The position numbers and the translations under genes were made by a program. A stretch of 64,000 nucleotides of DNA from Akkermansia muciniphila (lineage in GTDB: Bacteria > Verrucomicrobiota > Verrucomicrobiia > Verrucomicrobiales > V1-33), in the NCBI GenBank assembly GCA_943333275.1, contig CALQSQ010000012.1, positions 1-64,000 of the forward strand, written 5' to 3'. The notes beneath the pieces were generated by a model. That model ran no database searches and was not told the origin of the DNA. It was given only the letters and a program-made list of their open reading frames with translations. Within the stretch, counting starts at the first letter, position 1; each line of letters starts with the position of its first letter. Shown here piece after piece: positions 36,997 to 45,503 of this stretch.

Positions 36997-38373
36997 CTAT
37001 TTCATGAGCCAGTGGAAGAGGCGGAGTTTGAGTTTTCCGTGGGGCGAGTAGCGGAGGCAGGGGTCGATCCAGGTGGTCTTGTCGACGATGCCTTTGAGGT
37101 GGGAGAAGGCGAGGAACCCAGTGTGGCCGTGGTAGGCCCCCAGGCCGCTGGCTCCGACGCCACCGAAGGGGAGGCGACTGTTGGTGATGTGCATGACGGC
37201 ATCATTGATGGCTCCGCCTCCGAAGGACACCTCGTGGAGGATTTTTTCCTTGATGGCGGGGTCACGTGTGAAGACGTAACATGCCAGTGGTTTGGGGCGC
37301 GATTTGATGCAGGCAATGCTCTGGTCCATGTCGTCGAAGACGATGACAGGAAGGACGGGGCCGAAGATTTCTTCCTCCATGACTTTGTCATCGAAAGAGA
37401 CGTTCTTGAGGATGGTGGGGTGAAGGACTCGTTCGTGCAGATCGTGTCCGCCGCCGAAGTGTAGGCGTTGTGGGTCTATGAGGTCGAGGAGTCGGAGCAG
37501 GTTGCGCTCATTGATGATGCGGGTGTAGTTTCCGTTTTCGACGCTGTATTGGGCACGCTGAATTTCCTGGACCGCTAGTGAGAGGAAGCGGTCGTGAAGC
37601 GAGCGGTGGACCATGACGTAATCCGGGGCGATGCAAGTTTGCCCGGCATTGAGAAATTTGGCCCAGACCAAACGTTTGACGGCGACTTCCAGGTGGCAGT
37701 CGGCTGTGAGAATGGCCGGGCTTTTGCCGCCAAGTTCAAGCGTGACAGGGGTGAGGTGCTTGGCGGCGGCTTGGTAAACGATTTTCCCAACCGGGCTGCT
37801 GCCGGTGAAAAAGATTTTGTCGAACTTTTCCTCGAGGAGGGCGGTTGTTTCAGGGATGCCGCCTTCGACCACGGTGAAGTAACGGGCATCGAAGGCGGAG
37901 TTGACCATGGCGGCCATGGCGTGGCTGGTTTGATCTGGTAGTTCGCTGGGTTTGAGAACAATAGTGTTACCAGCGGCCATGGCGGCTACGACCGGGGCCA
38001 GGGAAAGCTGGTAGGGGTAGTTCCAGGCACCGATGATCAGGGAGACCCCAAGGGGTTCCGGGCGGATGTGGCTGCGTCCTGGCTGGTTGATGAGGTCGGT
38101 GGGGACACGCCGGGGTTTGGCCCATTGAGGGACTTTGCGGATGGCCTCCCCGATGGCGTGGTAAATCAGGCCAAGCTCGGTGGTCCAGGTGTCGTAGGAG
38201 GATTTTCCGAAATCCGCATGGATGGCCTCCATGAGTGCGGACTCGTGGGTTTTGAGGGCCTGGCGGAAGGCTTTGAGTTGTTCCAGGCGGAAAGGGATAC
38301 CCTTGGTTTCGTTGGCCAGGAAGTAACGGGATTGGGCTTCGACGATAGATTTCATGGGGTGAGCCGGAGCCAT
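36997..38373 (-). CDS. Aldehyde dehydrogenase (class 3-like)
   Basis: A 458-residue NAD(P)-dependent aldehyde dehydrogenase. Visible motifs: WNYPYQLSLAPVVAAMAAGN, the Gly motif FTGSSPVGKIV, the catalytic Glu in TLELGGKSP, and the catalytic Cys in NAGQTCIAPDY, followed by EEIFGPVLPV. The short length and C-terminal hydrophobic/basic end (KLKLRLFHWLMK) fit the class 3 / fatty-aldehyde group. It oxidises aldehydes to acids. An in-frame ATG at 38355 (MKSIVEAQ) is an equally likely start; neither has a clear Shine-Dalgarno. It stands alone between two gene-poor gaps. Confidence 0.93.
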   Translation of the reverse strand: MAPAHPMKSIVEAQSRYFLANETKGIPFRLEQLKAFRQALKTHESALMEAIHADFGKSSYDTWTTELGLIYHAIGEAIRKVPQWAKPRRVPTDLINQPGRSHIRPEPLGVSLIIGAWNYPYQLSLAPVVAAMAAGNTIVLKPSELPDQTSHAMAAMVNSAFDARYFTVVEGGIPETTALLEEKFDKIFFTGSSPVGKIVYQAAAKHLTPVTLELGGKSPAILTADCHLEVAVKRLVWAKFLNAGQTCIAPDYVMVHRSLHDRFLSLAVQEIQRAQYSVENGNYTRIINERNLLRLLDLIDPQRLHFGGGHDLHERVLHPTILKNVSFDDKVMEEEIFGPVLPVIVFDDMDQSIACIKSRPKPLACYVFTRDPAIKEKILHEVSFGGGAINDAVMHITNSRLPFGGVGASGLGAYHGHTGFLAFSHLKGIVDKTTWIDPCLRYSPHGKLKLRLFHWLMK

Positions 38374-38884
38374 TGCGTAGAGGCCGCCGAGTTACAAATG
38401 GTCGGTAGCATCATTCAGCGGGTGAGGGCAAGGGCGAATTCGGAGGTTGGTCTTGACTCGCCGCTCCCGTGGCTCTGGCCTCGGCGCAGTTGCTGAGGGA
38501 ATCCGCCGCGCTTGGAAAAAGAAGGGGTCGGTGGAAAAGCGGTCGGTGTGCGGATTCTGACATTTCATAATTCATCACGCATTTTTCACCGGGGGTGTTT
38601 TGCGCAGAAACTGCCGCTGGCCTTTTGGTAACAGCTCCCGGTGCTGCCCTCCCTCTGCTTCCGTGCGGCGCAGCAACCGACTGACTTTGGTGGCGTCGCG
38701 CAGGTGCAGATGCCCGGCTAGCCATCCTTGGAACGGGGGGCCGCGTGCGAATTCTCAAACGACCCGGGAAGATGCCGAGGAGGGATCGTCCAAATACAGG
38801 TTCGCAAATCTTCATGGTAACTTTTTATGGTCTCGGAGGAATTCGGTCAATGGTTATGCTGCACTCGGCCCACAGCCCGCATGG
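38374..38884. other. Intergenic region without recognised gene
   Basis: About 510 bases between the aldehyde dehydrogenase start and the SulP stop. An Arg/Pro/Ala-rich open frame exists on the minus strand (38411-38815), but its composition looks random and it has no family features. No RNA gene or terminator is evident. Confidence 0.55.
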
Positions 38885-40723
38885 TCATTCGGTGGCATGC
38901 GAGGGATCGAAGTAAATTTTGACCTCGGCGTCCTTGCGACCCAGCAGTTGCTGGGCTCGCAGCAGGGCATTGCGGGTGCTGATGTTGGGATTTTGCGCGC
39001 TCCCGAGGAACAGGTTGTCGCGCCCGATGACTTCGACCATGCCTGAATCCTTGAGCACGCGATAGAGGCCTTTCATGGCACCGCTGATGATAAGGTGGCG
39101 GTTTTTGCTGCGCAGGAAGCGGATGAGTTCCTCAAGAGCCATGACACTGGTGGCATCGAGGTGGCGGGCATTTTTCATGCGCAAAATAATTACGCGGAGG
39201 TTGGGATCCGCCACGGTGCGCTGGATCTGCGTCCGGAAAAGTTCCGCGGCTCCGAAGAAGAGTTCGCCCTCCACGTGCACGATGGAAATCTGCGGAAAAT
39301 CCCGGGGGGCATCGGCGTGTTTTTCCATCAGCGATCCCTCCTGATTGAAGGAATACTCCACCAGGCTGGGCCGCGCGGCCTTGCGCAGATAGAGGACGAC
39401 GGAGATGGCGACGCCGATGAAAATGGCCACGTGCAGCGGCATGATGAGGGTGGCCACCACGGTTGTCACCAGGGTGATGGCGTCGGAGCGCGTGGCTCTG
39501 AAGCAAATGGTGAGATGCCTCCGGTTGAAGAGAGTCATTGAAATGGCGATGATCAGCACCGACAGGCAGCAGAGCGGAATAAAGTGAACCGCGCCACCCA
39601 GAAACAACACACCCAGCAGACAAAGGACGCCCGTGACCAGACTGGAATTCTGGGTGACCGCCCCGCTCTCCTGATTGAAAGTGGACCGGGTCAGACTTCC
39701 CGAGACCGGCATCTGACCGACGAACGCGGCGCTCAGATTCGCCACCCCCACCGCGAGCATGTCCTGATTGGGATCGGGTCGCTCGCCCGTGCGACTGGCC
39801 AGAGTCTTGGACATGACGGAATTTTCCAGTGCTGCGAGGAAAGCCACGGCAATGGCCGGGCCCATCAGCAGACTGATGTTGCCGAAGGTGGCGGCTTCCC
39901 GAAATTTCGGGAGCGACGGCACGATTTGCTCCAGGCTGAAGCCGCGGACCATCCGCAGTTCAAGAGGCACGCCCCACCATTGCAGCAGGGCCACGGCCAC
40001 GCTCACCCCCACCAGGGTCATCGCAAAGCACGGCCAGCCCCGCAGGGTCCGGCGCAGCAAAACATAAATCGCCACCGTGACCACACTCACCACCAACGTC
40101 GGCCAATGGACGCGATCAAGATGCGGAGCCCAGTCTCCCAGCAAACTAAACAACCCGCGCGAGGCGGCTCCACTGTGGGTGGGCGGCGGGGCGATGCCGA
40201 GCGTTTCCCGCAATTGCCCGGCGATGATCAGGCAGCCCGCCCCGGTGATGTAACCGACCACCACGCTGCGACTGATGTACTGAATGAGATCGGCAGTTCG
40301 CAAATAGGCCCCCACGACCAGCAGCAATCCGGCAAGAAAAACCAGCACCGGCAGCAAATGCAGGCGCTCCGTGGCCGCAATTCCTGTGCCGGCCAGGGCG
40401 CTGAAAATCATCAGCGAGGTGGCGTTGGTCGGACCGAGGCTGGTGAGCCGGGAGCTGGCAAACCACGGGCCGACGAGACAGGCCACGGCATTGCACGTGA
40501 TGCCATAGGCGACGTTATCGAGTCCGGCGATGAGGGCAAATGCCATGCTCTGCGGGATGGCCAGCAGGGCCACGTTGATGCCGGCGAAGACGTCCGCCCT
40601 GAGTTTGCGGGGGTTGTAGCGTGTCAGGGCCCGGCGCAGCGGGAAAAATTCCAGGGGGTTTTCCAGCAGAAATTTGACCGGGACACTCACCGCATGGGTA
40701 AAAGATCGAAGAAGGTTCCGCAT
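38885..40723 (-). CDS. SulP family anion transporter with STAS domain
   Basis: A 612-residue inner-membrane transporter. Residues about 40-445 hold the SulP core: DVFAGINVALLAIPQSMAFALIAG is the family opening, followed by SSRLTSLGPTNATSLMI and GQMPVSGSLTRSTFNQESGA. The C-terminal STAS domain (about 465-575: ISIVHVEGELFFGAAE, LRMKNARHLDATSVMAL) is regulatory. SulP proteins carry sulfate, bicarbonate or dicarboxylates; the anion is not readable here. It is the last of a four-gene minus-strand run, 17 bases after the lipoprotein gene. Confidence 0.93.
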   Translation of the reverse strand: MRNLLRSFTHAVSVPVKFLLENPLEFFPLRRALTRYNPRKLRADVFAGINVALLAIPQSMAFALIAGLDNVAYGITCNAVACLVGPWFASSRLTSLGPTNATSLMIFSALAGTGIAATERLHLLPVLVFLAGLLLVVGAYLRTADLIQYISRSVVVGYITGAGCLIIAGQLRETLGIAPPPTHSGAASRGLFSLLGDWAPHLDRVHWPTLVVSVVTVAIYVLLRRTLRGWPCFAMTLVGVSVAVALLQWWGVPLELRMVRGFSLEQIVPSLPKFREAATFGNISLLMGPAIAVAFLAALENSVMSKTLASRTGERPDPNQDMLAVGVANLSAAFVGQMPVSGSLTRSTFNQESGAVTQNSSLVTGVLCLLGVLFLGGAVHFIPLCCLSVLIIAISMTLFNRRHLTICFRATRSDAITLVTTVVATLIMPLHVAIFIGVAISVVLYLRKAARPSLVEYSFNQEGSLMEKHADAPRDFPQISIVHVEGELFFGAAELFRTQIQRTVADPNLRVIILRMKNARHLDATSVMALEELIRFLRSKNRHLIISGAMKGLYRVLKDSGMVEVIGRDNLFLGSAQNPNISTRNALLRAQQLLGRKDAEVKIYFDPSHATE

Positions 40724-40740
40724 GGAAACAAGGCGGAGCG

Positions 40741-41412
40741 TTAGCTTTTATTGAGCAGTTTGCGAACATCGCTCAGACTCCAGCTGGAATCCGCGTCCTT
40801 GCGGGGCTTGTCGCGGTCGTCCAGCATCAGGGGAGTGCGGTGAGCCGATGGCTTTTCGGCAGGCCAGTAGGTGGTATGCTTCACTTCATCCTTTTTGTTG
40901 GCAAAATCCGACGTGGCGAATTCGCGTTCCGCATCGCGCGAAGTTTGATCCGCGTCCCTGGCCTTACGATCCGCCTCGGCCGGAGTCGGCAGGGCGTTTT
41001 TGTAAGTGGTGTCCAGATGATTCTCCGGAGTGTTAAATTTCTTCGACCACGGCCAGGCAAAGCCTTTTTTCTTGGTGTTGCCGGCGTATTCCTTCTGGTA
41101 GTCGGATCGCTGATCCCAGCGGGCCGCCTTGGTGAAGATATCCTCCTTGCGGGTCTTGGCGACCTGCGATTCGAACGAGGATCGTTTGGACTCCTGGCGT
41201 TCCTTCCCCTTCTTTTTCTGATCGGTCTCCCCGGCGGCGGAATACCAGCTGGCATCCTCAGGCTTGAAGTTTCCGGCAAACTTTTTCAACAGCGCGCCTT
41301 CACCCTCCGCAATATTGGCACCGTGCATCCCTTCACCCGTGACCGAGCGCGTGCTCTGGCACTGGCAGAGCAGGAGGGAACAGAGGGGAAGCAGGAGCAG
41401 GGGGCGGCACAT
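40741..41412 (-). CDS. Putative lipoprotein, charged, unknown function
   Basis: A 223-residue predicted lipoprotein. I start at 41412 because MCRPLLLLPLCSLLLCQCQS is a lipoprotein signal (lipobox LLCQC). The mature part is very hydrophilic, rich in Lys, Asp, Glu and Ala (ETDQKKKGKERQESKRSSF, ADQTSRDAEREFATSD), probably extended or helical, and ends SLSDVRKLLNKS. I do not recognise a family. It sits between the TonB-like gene and SulP, which suggests an envelope role only in a general way. Confidence 0.65.
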   Translation of the reverse strand: MCRPLLLLPLCSLLLCQCQSTRSVTGEGMHGANIAEGEGALLKKFAGNFKPEDASWYSAAGETDQKKKGKERQESKRSSFESQVAKTRKEDIFTKAARWDQRSDYQKEYAGNTKKKGFAWPWSKKFNTPENHLDTTYKNALPTPAEADRKARDADQTSRDAEREFATSDFANKKDEVKHTTYWPAEKPSAHRTPLMLDDRDKPRKDADSSWSLSDVRKLLNKS

Positions 41413-41489
41413 GCCGTGACGATACACCAGATGCCGGACTGGCATAGCGGGAAATTTTGCCGATGCCCCACCGGGACGGCCCGCTGCGC

Positions 41490-42185
41490 CTATTGAAAAC
41501 GGAACGAGGCATCCACCCAGGTGCTCACGGGGGATCCATTGCGGATCGCGGGGAGATAGGACGAGGTGCGCGCACACTTCAGGGCGGCTTCGTCGAGAGC
41601 ATTAAATCCGGAGCTTCCGGTGACCTCGACCTGCTCGGCGCGGCCCTGGGAATTGACATAGACCTTCACTTTCACCACACCCTTCTGGTGCTGGCTTCTG
41701 GCGCTGGCGGGGTAGACCAGATCCGCCTGCTGACGGTAGGAGGCCTTGCGGTCCCCCACCCCATTGCCGCGGCCTTTTCCATTCGTGGATCCCACCCCCG
41801 TCGATTTCTTGCCCATCGCGCCGCCGGAAGATTTTTTCACGGAAGTGGTCTGGCTGGCGACGGCGGGTGCGGAGGGAGGAGGCAGGGAAATGGGCACGCT
41901 CACCACAGGCTCCGGTGCCGGCAGCACGATCTCGCTGGGCTTGGCGACGACCAGTCGGCGCTCGGCGAAGGCTGGATTGGTCCTGGGCTGGCGGACGATT
42001 TTTGGGGCGGGCCGGACGATGTGAATGGTTTGCTCCTCCGCCCTGTCCTGACCGCCACCACCGCTGGAGATGTCGGGTAGCGCGACGGGCGGGGGCGGGG
42101 CAAGTTTCCAGAAGGCAAGCGCACCGAGGACACTGACGTGCAATCCGACAGAGGCCCAAAATGATCCTGCTCCCAGCAATTTCAT
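41490..42185 (-). CDS. TonB-like energy-transducing protein
   Basis: A 231-residue protein with TonB layout: one N-terminal membrane helix (FWASVGLHVSVLGALAFW), a Pro-rich periplasmic spacer (residues 28-130), and a C-terminal TonB domain of about 85 residues (YPASARSQHQKGVVKVKVYV, NALDEAALKCARTSSYLPAI). TonB transmits proton-motive energy to outer-membrane transporters. No exbB/exbD or TonB-dependent receptor lies in the window, but a beta-rich, probable outer-membrane protein is encoded immediately upstream with a 6-base gap. Confidence 0.85.
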   Translation of the reverse strand: MKLLGAGSFWASVGLHVSVLGALAFWKLAPPPPVALPDISSGGGGQDRAEEQTIHIVRPAPKIVRQPRTNPAFAERRLVVAKPSEIVLPAPEPVVSVPISLPPPSAPAVASQTTSVKKSSGGAMGKKSTGVGSTNGKGRGNGVGDRKASYRQQADLVYPASARSQHQKGVVKVKVYVNSQGRAEQVEVTGSSGFNALDEAALKCARTSSYLPAIRNGSPVSTWVDASFRFQ

Positions 42186-42191
42186 GGTGGA

Positions 42192-43094
42192 TTAGTTGCG
42201 CGCGCCCGAAACAGGCTGGTGGATTTTGTGGTCCGAAGACTTATGCCCGAAATCGAGATCGATTCCGAACACCACCCATCCTTCAAAATTGGGCGCGTCC
42301 TTGGTGACACCAAACAGCCCCACCAGATCGAGGTGCGTGTGCGCCCCAAGCCGCAGCTGGGCGGAGGGGCCGACCAATATCTTATGCTCGGGATCATTGC
42401 GCGCGCCCTCCACGGTCTCGTGGACGTATTTTGCTTCCAATCCGAGGCTGATGCGATCGCTGATCGTGCGGCTGAGACCACCGGTGACCTGCCATTCCGT
42501 GGTTTTTTCACCCGCCAGTTCCTGCTCCCAGACAAGGTTCACGCCGTATTGCCAGTCCTTGCCGATGTCATCGCCGAGGAGCAGTTTAAATTCCAGCACG
42601 TCCGGACCGTAGTCGGCATCGGTCCATTTGTATTCCGCATAGAGCGTGGGGTTGAGGGGGATCACATCCCAGTCCGCCAGGGCCCAGCGAAGTTCCAGGG
42701 CGAGATCCTTGAAGGAGGTTTCGTGCTTTTCATTGACCCAGTCGAAATAGAAATCCAACTGCATGCGGTAGGGCAGACCAATTTCAATCTCCTCAATGAA
42801 AAGGTGCTTCGCGGGTCCGCTGTCATAAGTCCGCACGCGCCACCATTGCTCGACTCCCACCTCCCAGGGATTGCGCTGTACAAAGACGCGGGTGGTGGCG
42901 AACCGGCGGTGCTTGGTCCATCCGGGATTGCCATAGACCCCGGCCTCGTTTCCAGAATCGCGCTCCGATACCATGGATGCAGTAACTTCAGGAAGGCTGC
43001 TATCCGCGGATGATGTCACGGCGGCGCTGGCCAGTGGAGAGAGGGCGAATAAGGTGAGGATGGCTTGGTATTTCATGGGTTTCATGGGTTTCAT
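42192..43094 (-). CDS. Probable outer-membrane beta-barrel protein
   Basis: A 300-residue exported protein. After the signal peptide (YQAILTLFALSPLASAA) the sequence alternates aromatic and polar residues in the way of beta-strands of an outer-membrane barrel (QLDFYFDWVNEKHETSF, TLYAEYKWTD, RISLGLEAKYVHE, GWVVFGIDLDFG). It lacks a recognisable TonB box or plug, so it is not an obvious TonB-dependent receptor. It is first in the run with TonB, the charged lipoprotein and SulP. The start lies in three in-frame ATGs spaced 9 bases apart (43094, 43085, 43076). Confidence 0.65.
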   Translation of the reverse strand: MKPMKPMKYQAILTLFALSPLASAAVTSSADSSLPEVTASMVSERDSGNEAGVYGNPGWTKHRRFATTRVFVQRNPWEVGVEQWWRVRTYDSGPAKHLFIEEIEIGLPYRMQLDFYFDWVNEKHETSFKDLALELRWALADWDVIPLNPTLYAEYKWTDADYGPDVLEFKLLLGDDIGKDWQYGVNLVWEQELAGEKTTEWQVTGGLSRTISDRISLGLEAKYVHETVEGARNDPEHKILVGPSAQLRLGAHTHLDLVGLFGVTKDAPNFEGWVVFGIDLDFGHKSSDHKIHQPVSGARN

Positions 43095-43100
43095 GGGTTT
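43074..43100 (-). repeat. Tandem ATGAAACCC repeat carrying three in-frame start codons
   Basis: On the minus strand the 9-base unit ATGAAACCC occurs at 43094 and 43085, followed by ATGAAA at 43076, giving an encoded N-terminus M-K-P-M-K-P-M-K. Each unit preserves frame, so copy-number change would shift only the N-terminal length. Confidence 0.9.
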
Positions 43101-43345
43101 CTTGGATAGTGATAGATAGCGTAAAGCGCAATGCCGGATGATGGTTGGTGAGCGACATGCAGACAGGATTCGCTGGAGCACATGCTAGGATGATCAGGCC
43201 TCGAAGCAACTCTGGAGGAGGGTCAACTATTGCCCACCCCCCACAGGCGGCCGGCTTTTCATGAGCGATTTCCGCTCATCCCTTCAAGACCGCCGAAACA
43301 GCCCACCGCTGCGGCCCCTTTCGCCTGCCCACGACAAATTCCGCC

Positions 43346-43915
43346 ATGACGACAATCCCTTGTCCCCATCGGACCGCTGTGCTATGGCCACGGATGCCCC
43401 GCCTGATCCGTCTGCTACTGACTGTCTCCCTGCCCCTGTTTCTGTTGGATTATCTGACCAAGGAGTGGACGGTCCGGCGATTTCCCGATCCCTCCGGCGG
43501 CTTTCACGAAGGCATCACCGTGGTGCCGGGCTTCTTTGACCTGGTCCGGGTTCACAACACCGGCGTGGCCTTCGGGACGGGAAATGGCGGGGAGCATTCG
43601 AATTACATCTTTGGCGGTATCAGCCTGCTCGCGCTGGGTTTCATAGGCTGGATGTGGAGGAAAAACGCGTTTCCCACCCGCCTCAGCCAGCTGGCGGTGG
43701 CCCTGCTCGTATCCGGTGTGCTGGGCAATCTGCTGGACCGTTTCCTACGCGGCTATGTGGTGGATTTCCTGCATTTTCACATCACGGTAAATGGCGAAAT
43801 CCACTCGTGGCCGGCCTTCAATGTGGCGGACAGTTGCATCTGTATCGCCGCAGCCTTCCTGTTTATTTCCGCCTGGCAAAAACCCGTTTCCTCCGACCCA
43901 ACTCCCCAGACCTGA
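43346..43915 (+). CDS. lspA: Lipoprotein signal peptidase (signal peptidase II)
   Basis: A 189-residue inner-membrane aspartic protease that removes signal peptides from prolipoproteins. The catalytic aspartates are in GNLLDRFLRGYVVDFLHFH (Asp140) and FNVADSCI (Asp162), with VHNTGVAFG in the conserved first region and four membrane helices. The start may instead be the ATG at 43394 (MPRLIRLLL), which gives a more typical short N-terminus. Several predicted lipoproteins in this window are presumed substrates. Its stop shares bases (TGATG) with the next gene. Confidence 0.95.
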   Translation: MTTIPCPHRTAVLWPRMPRLIRLLLTVSLPLFLLDYLTKEWTVRRFPDPSGGFHEGITVVPGFFDLVRVHNTGVAFGTGNGGEHSNYIFGGISLLALGFIGWMWRKNAFPTRLSQLAVALLVSGVLGNLLDRFLRGYVVDFLHFHITVNGEIHSWPAFNVADSCICIAAAFLFISAWQKPVSSDPTPQT

Positions 43916-45489
43916 TGCGCTTCCTGTGCTTCCTTTTCCTGCCTGTCATCGCCACTCCGGCGCTCGCCCAGTTGTCGCCAGCCGCCCAGATGACGCGGGA
44001 GTATTCGCATCGCACCGTGGTGCTTTATAATTCCTCGCTGAAAAAGAGCCGCGAACTCGCCCAATATTACGCGAAACGCCGCTCCATCCCCCTCACCAAT
44101 CTCGTGGGCCTGGAGTGTTCGGAGGCGGAAACCATTTCGCGTGAGGAGTATGAGAAAACCATCAACGCTCCGCTGCAGAAGGAGTTCGATAAACGCGAGT
44201 GGTGGAAGCTGGAGAAAAAACCGGACGGACGGGTCTGCACCCAGGTAGTTCCTCGCATCTTCGCCATCATGCAGGGGCTGCCGCTGCGGATCGATGAACA
44301 GGCGGTGCTCGGCGACCCCGATCCCAAAACCGGCGAGCGACCGGTCGTGCCTCCCGCTGCGGGGCAGTCGAATGCGGCCAGTGTCGATTCCGAACTCATG
44401 CTCTTTGGCATGCCGGATCATCCGATCGCCGGGCCGCTCAAGAATCCGTATTTCGATCAGAAAAATCATTTTATCACCCAGTCCCTCGCACCGCTGTTTC
44501 TGGTTGGTCGCATCGATGGACCCGATGAGGCGACCGCACGGAGGCTGATCGATGATGCCATCTCCGTGGAAGCCACCGGGCTGCTTGGCAGGGCCTACAT
44601 TGATCTCGCCCGGAAGGATGGCGCCTATCAGGAAGGCGAGGACTGGCTCACTGCGTCCGCGAAAACCCTGGGCCTGAGTGGATTTCCACTCTTCGTGGAC
44701 AGCCGGGCGGAGCGTTTTCCGGAAAATTATCCGATGACTGACTGCGCCGTTTATTTTGGCTGGTATACCATGCCTCCGGACGGTCCGTTTCTGAATCCCA
44801 ACTTCCATTTCAAGCGCGGCGCGGTCGCGTGCCACCTGCACAGTTTCAGCGCCACGACCCTGAAAAATCCCAACGACATCTGGGTGGGAATTCTTCTCTC
44901 GAAAGGGGCCTGCGCCACCTGGGGAAACGTTTACGAACCTTTCCTGAGCCTGACCGTGCATTTCGATAAATTGATCGACCGCCTGCTGCGTGGGTTCACT
45001 CTGGCGGAAGCCACGAGCATGGCGACGCCGGGAGCATCTTGGATGGCGATCTCGCTGGGCGATCCGCTTTACCGGCCGTTTGCTGCGGATTTGGACCAGG
45101 AAAAAAGTGATGGAGATTACCGGCTGATCCGCACGACGATGCGCGACAATCCCATCGCGCAGGAGGGAGGCAAACCGCTGCGGGACGCACTGTTGAAGGC
45201 GGCGAGCGATCGCAAAAGCGGCATCCTTTATGAAACCCTCGCCCAGATCACCCAGGGCAGTTCCCCGGATGATTCCGAATCCATCAGCAGCTACTACCAA
45301 TCCGCGGCAGATGCGTTTGCGGATCCGGCCGACAAGATCCGCGTCACTCAGCATTACGCCGAGTATCTCATCACCGACAATAAAAAGTCCGAGGCGCTCA
45401 AAATCGTCAAATCCGCAATGGCCACCTACGGCAAGCTCCCCGAAGCAAAGTCCCTGGCCACGCGCCTTGCGGAGTGGCAGGCCCAATAA
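43915..45489 (+). CDS. TIGR03790 family protein
   Basis: A 524-residue exported protein (signal MRFLCFLFLPVIATPALAQ). It matches the TIGR03790 family: RTVVLYNSSLKKSRELAQYYAKRR near the start resembles the 'lvvvN..s..S..la..Y...R.ip..n' opening (quoted part shortened in function: strand plus helix), with YFGWYTMPPDGPF and GACATWGNVYEPFL in the middle and TPGASWMAISLGDPLYRPF. The C-terminal ~110 residues are TPR-like. The biochemical role is unknown. It starts within the lspA stop codon, so translation is probably coupled. Confidence 0.85.
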   Translation: MRFLCFLFLPVIATPALAQLSPAAQMTREYSHRTVVLYNSSLKKSRELAQYYAKRRSIPLTNLVGLECSEAETISREEYEKTINAPLQKEFDKREWWKLEKKPDGRVCTQVVPRIFAIMQGLPLRIDEQAVLGDPDPKTGERPVVPPAAGQSNAASVDSELMLFGMPDHPIAGPLKNPYFDQKNHFITQSLAPLFLVGRIDGPDEATARRLIDDAISVEATGLLGRAYIDLARKDGAYQEGEDWLTASAKTLGLSGFPLFVDSRAERFPENYPMTDCAVYFGWYTMPPDGPFLNPNFHFKRGAVACHLHSFSATTLKNPNDIWVGILLSKGACATWGNVYEPFLSLTVHFDKLIDRLLRGFTLAEATSMATPGASWMAISLGDPLYRPFAADLDQEKSDGDYRLIRTTMRDNPIAQEGGKPLRDALLKAASDRKSGILYETLAQITQGSSPDDSESISSYYQSAADAFADPADKIRVTQHYAEYLITDNKKSEALKIVKSAMATYGKLPEAKSLATRLAEWQAQ

Positions 45490-45503
45490 CGTACCTCCGC
45501 ACC

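Noticed and set aside
38411-38815. 134-codon minus-strand ORF in the gap after SulP
   Set aside because: Arg/Pro/Ala/Ser-rich with no domain, no Shine-Dalgarno and no coding-like third-position pattern.
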